Shown: positions 43,905 through 46,101 of the stretch, one piece after another
Layout: each line of letters opens with the position of its first letter
Numbering within the stretch: the stretch's first letter is position 1
Source of the DNA: Bacteroidales bacterium
GTDB lineage: Bacteria > Bacteroidota > Bacteroidia > Bacteroidales > Muribaculaceae
DNA: 46,101 nucleotides
Direction of reading: 5' to 3'
NCBI GenBank assembly: GCA_004555955.1
Contig: SFJG01000013.1
Coordinates: 1-46,101, forward strand
The notes under the pieces: generated by a model
The model's database searches: none
What the model was told of the DNA's origin: nothing
Seen by the model: only the letters and a program-made list of their open reading frames with translations
Program-made: the position numbers and the translations under genes

Positions 43905-45521
43905 TTATGCGTTATACAGTTTTTCGCGTTGCGCTTGAACACGCTCGTCGGTCAAGTAGTCGTCGAAGTCCATAATCTTATCGATAATGCCGTTCGGCGT
44001 AAGTTCGATGACGCGATTGCAAATCGTTTGGATAAATTCGTGGTCGTGCGACGACATCAGAATGTTGCCCTTGAAAGCCTTCAGTGTGTTGTTGAAAGCT
44101 TGAATCGACTCCAAGTCGAGGTGGTTGGTCGGCGTGTCGAGGATGAGAGTATTTGCGTCGGTCATCATCATTCGTGCAATCATGCAGCGCATTTTCTCGC
44201 CACCCGAAAGCACCGACGCTTTTTTGAGCACTTCCTCGCCCGAAAAGAGCATTTTGCCCAAGAACCCTTTCAGATAGATTTCGCTCGAATCATTGCTGAA
44301 CTGGCATAACCAGTCCACGAGGTTCATATCTGTGTTGAAAAACTCGCTGTTGTCGAGCGGCAAGTAGGCTGTCGTAATGGTTTGTCCCCATTCGAAGGTT
44401 CCGGCGTCCGGGCGACGTCGTCCGTTGATAATCTCGAAGAGTGCCGTCATGGCACGCGGGTCGTGGCTAAGAAATACAACCTTGTCGTTGCGCTCAATTG
44501 TGAAGTTGACGTCTTCGAACAAGCGCGTACCTTCGATGCTCGCCGTCAGCCCGTGCACTTCCAAAATCTTGTTTCCCGGCTCGCGTTGAGGCGTAAAAAT
44601 GATGCCCGGATAGCGGCGCGACGAGGGCTGAATCTCCTCGACGTTGAGCTTCTCCAACATCTTTTTGCGGCTCGTGGTCTGTTTCGACTTGGCTACGTTG
44701 GCACTAAAGCGTTGGATGAATTCGAGCAACTCTTTGCGCTTCTCTTCAGCCTTCTTGTTGGCTTGTTGCTGCTGACGCAAAGCCAATTGCGACGACTCGT
44801 ACCAGAAACTATAGTTTCCGGCAAAGAGCGTTATCTTGTTGTAGTCGATGTCGAGTGTGTGCGTCGACACTGCGTCGAGGAAGTGGCGGTCGTGCGACAC
44901 CACAAGCACCGTGTTCTCGCAGTTTGACAGGTAGTTTTCCAACCACGCCACCGTTTCGAGGTCGAGGTCGTTGGTCGGCTCGTCGAGCAACAGGTTGTCG
45001 GGATTGCCAAACAACGCCTTTGCCAGCAGCACGCGCACCTTCTCCTTACCGCTCAAGTCTTTCATCAGCATCTGATGCTTGTCTTCGCGGATGCCTAAGC
45101 CGGAAAGAAGCGCAGCGGCGTCGCTCTCGGCATTCCATCCGTTGAGTTCGGCAAATTTATCTTCCAATTCCGAAGCACGAATACCGTCGGCGTCGGTGAA
45201 ATCCTCTTTGGCATAGAGAGCATCCTTCTCCTTCATTATACTCCAAAGCACGTCATGCCCTTGAAGCACAGTGTCCATCACCGTAAATTCGTCGTAAGCA
45301 AAGTGGTCTTGGCTAAGTACCGACATTCGTTCGCCGACACCTTGTTGAATTGAGCCGCGAGTTGGCTGTAACTGACCCGAAAGGATGCGCATTAGAGTAC
45401 TCTTTCCGGCACCGTTTGCGCCGATTATTCCGTAGCAGTTGCCTTGCGTAAATTTCAGATTAACATCCTGAAACAAGATACGCTTGCCGAACTGCATTGC
45501 TAAACCTGTAACTGCAATCAT
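43905..45521 (-). CDS. ABC-F family ATPase, YbiT-like
   Basis: 538 residues, two ABC domains in one soluble chain. Domain 1 has Walker A GANGAGKST (34-42), a signature LSGKEKVR (the second Gly of LSGG is Lys) and LLLDEPTNDLD. Domain 2 has a degenerate Walker A, VFLSHDPRAMTALFEI in place of GxxGxGKS, then LSGGEKMR and LILDTPTNHLD, where the usual catalytic Glu of DEPTNHLD is Thr. The same divergence in domain 2 is typical of the YbiT group, which suggests only one site hydrolyses ATP. The linker RFSANVAKSKQTTSRKKMLE matches the family. It is expected to act on the ribosome. Confidence 0.92.
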   Translation of the reverse strand: MIAVTGLAMQFGKRILFQDVNLKFTQGNCYGIIGANGAGKSTLMRILSGQLQPTRGSIQQGVGERMSVLSQDHFAYDEFTVMDTVLQGHDVLWSIMKEKDALYAKEDFTDADGIRASELEDKFAELNGWNAESDAAALLSGLGIREDKHQMLMKDLSGKEKVRVLLAKALFGNPDNLLLDEPTNDLDLETVAWLENYLSNCENTVLVVSHDRHFLDAVSTHTLDIDYNKITLFAGNYSFWYESSQLALRQQQQANKKAEEKRKELLEFIQRFSANVAKSKQTTSRKKMLEKLNVEEIQPSSRRYPGIIFTPQREPGNKILEVHGLTASIEGTRLFEDVNFTIERNDKVVFLSHDPRAMTALFEIINGRRRPDAGTFEWGQTITTAYLPLDNSEFFNTDMNLVDWLCQFSNDSSEIYLKGFLGKMLFSGEEVLKKASVLSGGEKMRCMIARMMMTDANTLILDTPTNHLDLESIQAFNNTLKAFKGNILMSSHDHEFIQTICNRVIELTPNGIIDKIMDFDDYLTDERVQAQREKLYNA

Positions 45522-45546
45522 TCTTACCTTTGTTAAAAATTCCCCG

Positions 45547-45578
45547 CAAAATTAGTGTAAGGCGAGCGAAAAAGCAAA
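45547..45578 (-). promoter_or_regulatory. Promoter of the YbiT-like ABC-F/Dabb operon
   Basis: The -7 box TAATTTTG (complement of 45547-45554) and -33 TTTG (complement of 45575-45578) are 20 bp apart; start of transcription near 45541, about 20 nt before the ATG. Confidence 0.7.
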
Positions 45579-45780
45579 CGAAAACAGAGTTTTTAGTTCG
45601 TTTTCGCGAGCGGCACCCTAATTTATTATAAATAAGTACAACTTGAGTGAAAGCAGTTGCGCCTCGGTGCGACCGACCCGGTGCGACCGCGCTCTTAATT
45701 ACGCTATGAAGCTACCGCAAAGTTAAAAGCGGTGGAAAAACGGTTTTTGCGGTTTAACTAACAGTTTAACTAAAGTTTGA
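45579..45780. other. Intergenic region with two pairs of short direct repeats
   Basis: No gene is seen. It contains an 11-bp direct repeat CGGTGCGACCG (45665-45675 and 45679-45689, each a near palindrome, 14-bp period) and a 10-bp direct repeat GTTTAACTAA (45752-45761 and 45764-45773, 12-bp period). The second pair ends 14 bp before the -33 position of the riboswitch promoter, where an activator could bind. A leftward -7-like TAACTTTG (complement of 45718-45725) lacks a -33 partner. Confidence 0.45.
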
Positions 45781-45787
45781 AATATTA

Positions 45788-45818
45788 TTGTCGTTCTCGA
45801 AATTTTATTGTAATTTTG
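45788..45818 (+). promoter_or_regulatory. Promoter of the riboswitch transcript
   Basis: The -7 box TAATTTTG (45811-45818) with TTG at 45788-45790, 20 bp upstream. Start of transcription near 45824, just ahead of the riboswitch. Confidence 0.6.
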
Positions 45819-45831
45819 CAGTCGCAATGGT

Positions 45832-46040
45832 ATCTCCTTTTTCTCAAGAGTGAGAAATTGGATTAAGGCATTCGCTAAAAGTGCCTAATATTCGGGAGAT
45901 TTAAAAGGGAATCCGGTGAGAATCCGGGACAGTACCCGCTGCTGTGAATCCTATACCAAAGTCTATTGCACTACGTCATTGAGACAATTTAGTCTTGAGA
46001 AGGCGCATTAGATTGGGATAAGTCAGAAGACCTGCCTTTG
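45832..46040 (+). promoter_or_regulatory. Cobalamin (adenosylcobalamin-class) riboswitch
   Basis: The conserved core is clear: GGGAATCCGGTGAGAATCC (45908-45926), then GGGACAGTACCCGCTGCTGT (45926-45945), and the B12 box AGTCAGAAGACCTGCC (46021-46036). The 5' part folds as a small multi-stem unit: an outer ATCTCC/GGAGAT helix (45832-45837 with 45895-45900) encloses the hairpin TTCTCA-AGAG-TGAGAA (45841-45856) and the AGGCA/TGCCT stem. It senses cobalamin and should switch off a downstream rightward gene that is outside the window; in Bacteroidetes the usual targets are BtuB-type TonB receptors and cobalamin transport or synthesis genes. Confidence 0.93.
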
Positions 46041-46101
46041 CCGTAATCACAACTATGCCTACGGGATTATGGGCAGCTTATAAAGCCTGATATTGGGGCT
46101 T
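46032..46101 (+). promoter_or_regulatory. Riboswitch expression platform (partly outside the window)
   Basis: CCGTAATC (46041-46048) pairs with GATTATGG (46065-46072; one G-U), and outside it CTGC of the B12 box (46032-46035) pairs with GCAG (46073-46076). This hairpin cannot form while the B12 box is in the ligand-bound aptamer. Next comes AAGCC (46083-46087) with GGCTT (46097-46101), a possible terminator stem at the very edge of the window; whether a T-run follows cannot be seen. Confidence 0.55.

Noticed and set aside
1..46101. Defence island, prophage or secondary-metabolite cluster
   Set aside because: Apart from one insertion sequence and a lone AAA ATPase, the genes are core or common Bacteroidales families; no toxin-antitoxin, integrase, phage structural or biosynthetic genes are visible.

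Overview
This 46.1 kb window is ordinary-looking chromosome from a member of the Bacteroidales. The evidence is Bacteroidetes-type promoters (a TAnnTTTG -7 box, often with TTTG about 20 nt upstream), Bacteroidetes-restricted families (DUF4924, DUF5106, probable DUF3316), a frdCAB fumarate reductase operon, a PPi-dependent phosphofructokinase, and genes packed head to tail with stop/start overlaps. A Muribaculaceae-like organism would fit but cannot be proved from the sequence alone. The palindrome GTCGAC is far more frequent than chance inside genes and nearly absent between them.

Layout. Bases 1-1690 hold the 5' part of an SGNH/GDSL esterase gene and a DUF4143-type AAA ATPase with an unusual upstream region of three phased 13-14 bp repeats and an inverted repeat around its -7 box. 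Bases 1684-4620 are a crp/fnr-DUF4924-prfC operon. Bases 4606-12115 are a nine-gene leftward operon: DUF5106, DoxX, mnmA, bifunctional nuclease, nucleoside transporter, rsmE, kdsA, acyl-CoA thioesterase, dprA. A 523-bp gap (12116-12638) holds a candidate 64-nt terminator-ended small RNA with a 14-codon mini-ORF. parC and a secreted DUF3316-like protein follow (leftward). Then glyS, lemA, an FKBP lipoprotein and a SPOR lipoprotein run rightward, converging on apbE; pfp (rightward) converges on a FadL-type porin and a secreted Tyr/Trp- and Gly/Ser-rich protein.

Bases 25665-31462 carry trmN6, an M13 peptidase, an ABC-F ATPase and a glycosyltransferase (all leftward). frdCAB (31632-35131) runs rightward and is followed by an IS1182-like insertion sequence (about 35191-36720). 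The remainder runs leftward: an AspT/YidE-type transporter, a Ca2+-type P-ATPase, dihydroorotase, polyprenol-phosphate mannosyltransferase, a Dabb protein and a YbiT-like ABC-F. The window ends inside the leader of an unseen rightward gene, with a complete cobalamin riboswitch and the start of its expression platform.

Functionally this is mostly housekeeping: translation (glyS, prfC, mnmA, rsmE, trmN6, two ABC-F), envelope (kdsA, lipoproteins, FadL, glycosyltransferases), DNA (parC, dprA), and anaerobic energy metabolism (frdCAB, pfp). I see no CRISPR array, rRNA, tRNA, prophage or recognisable defence island. The points most worth a second look are the 12.3 kb small RNA candidate, the repeat-decorated AAA ATPase promoter, the riboswitch platform that re-pairs its own B12 box, the aromatic/glycine-rich secreted protein, and the GTCGAC signature.
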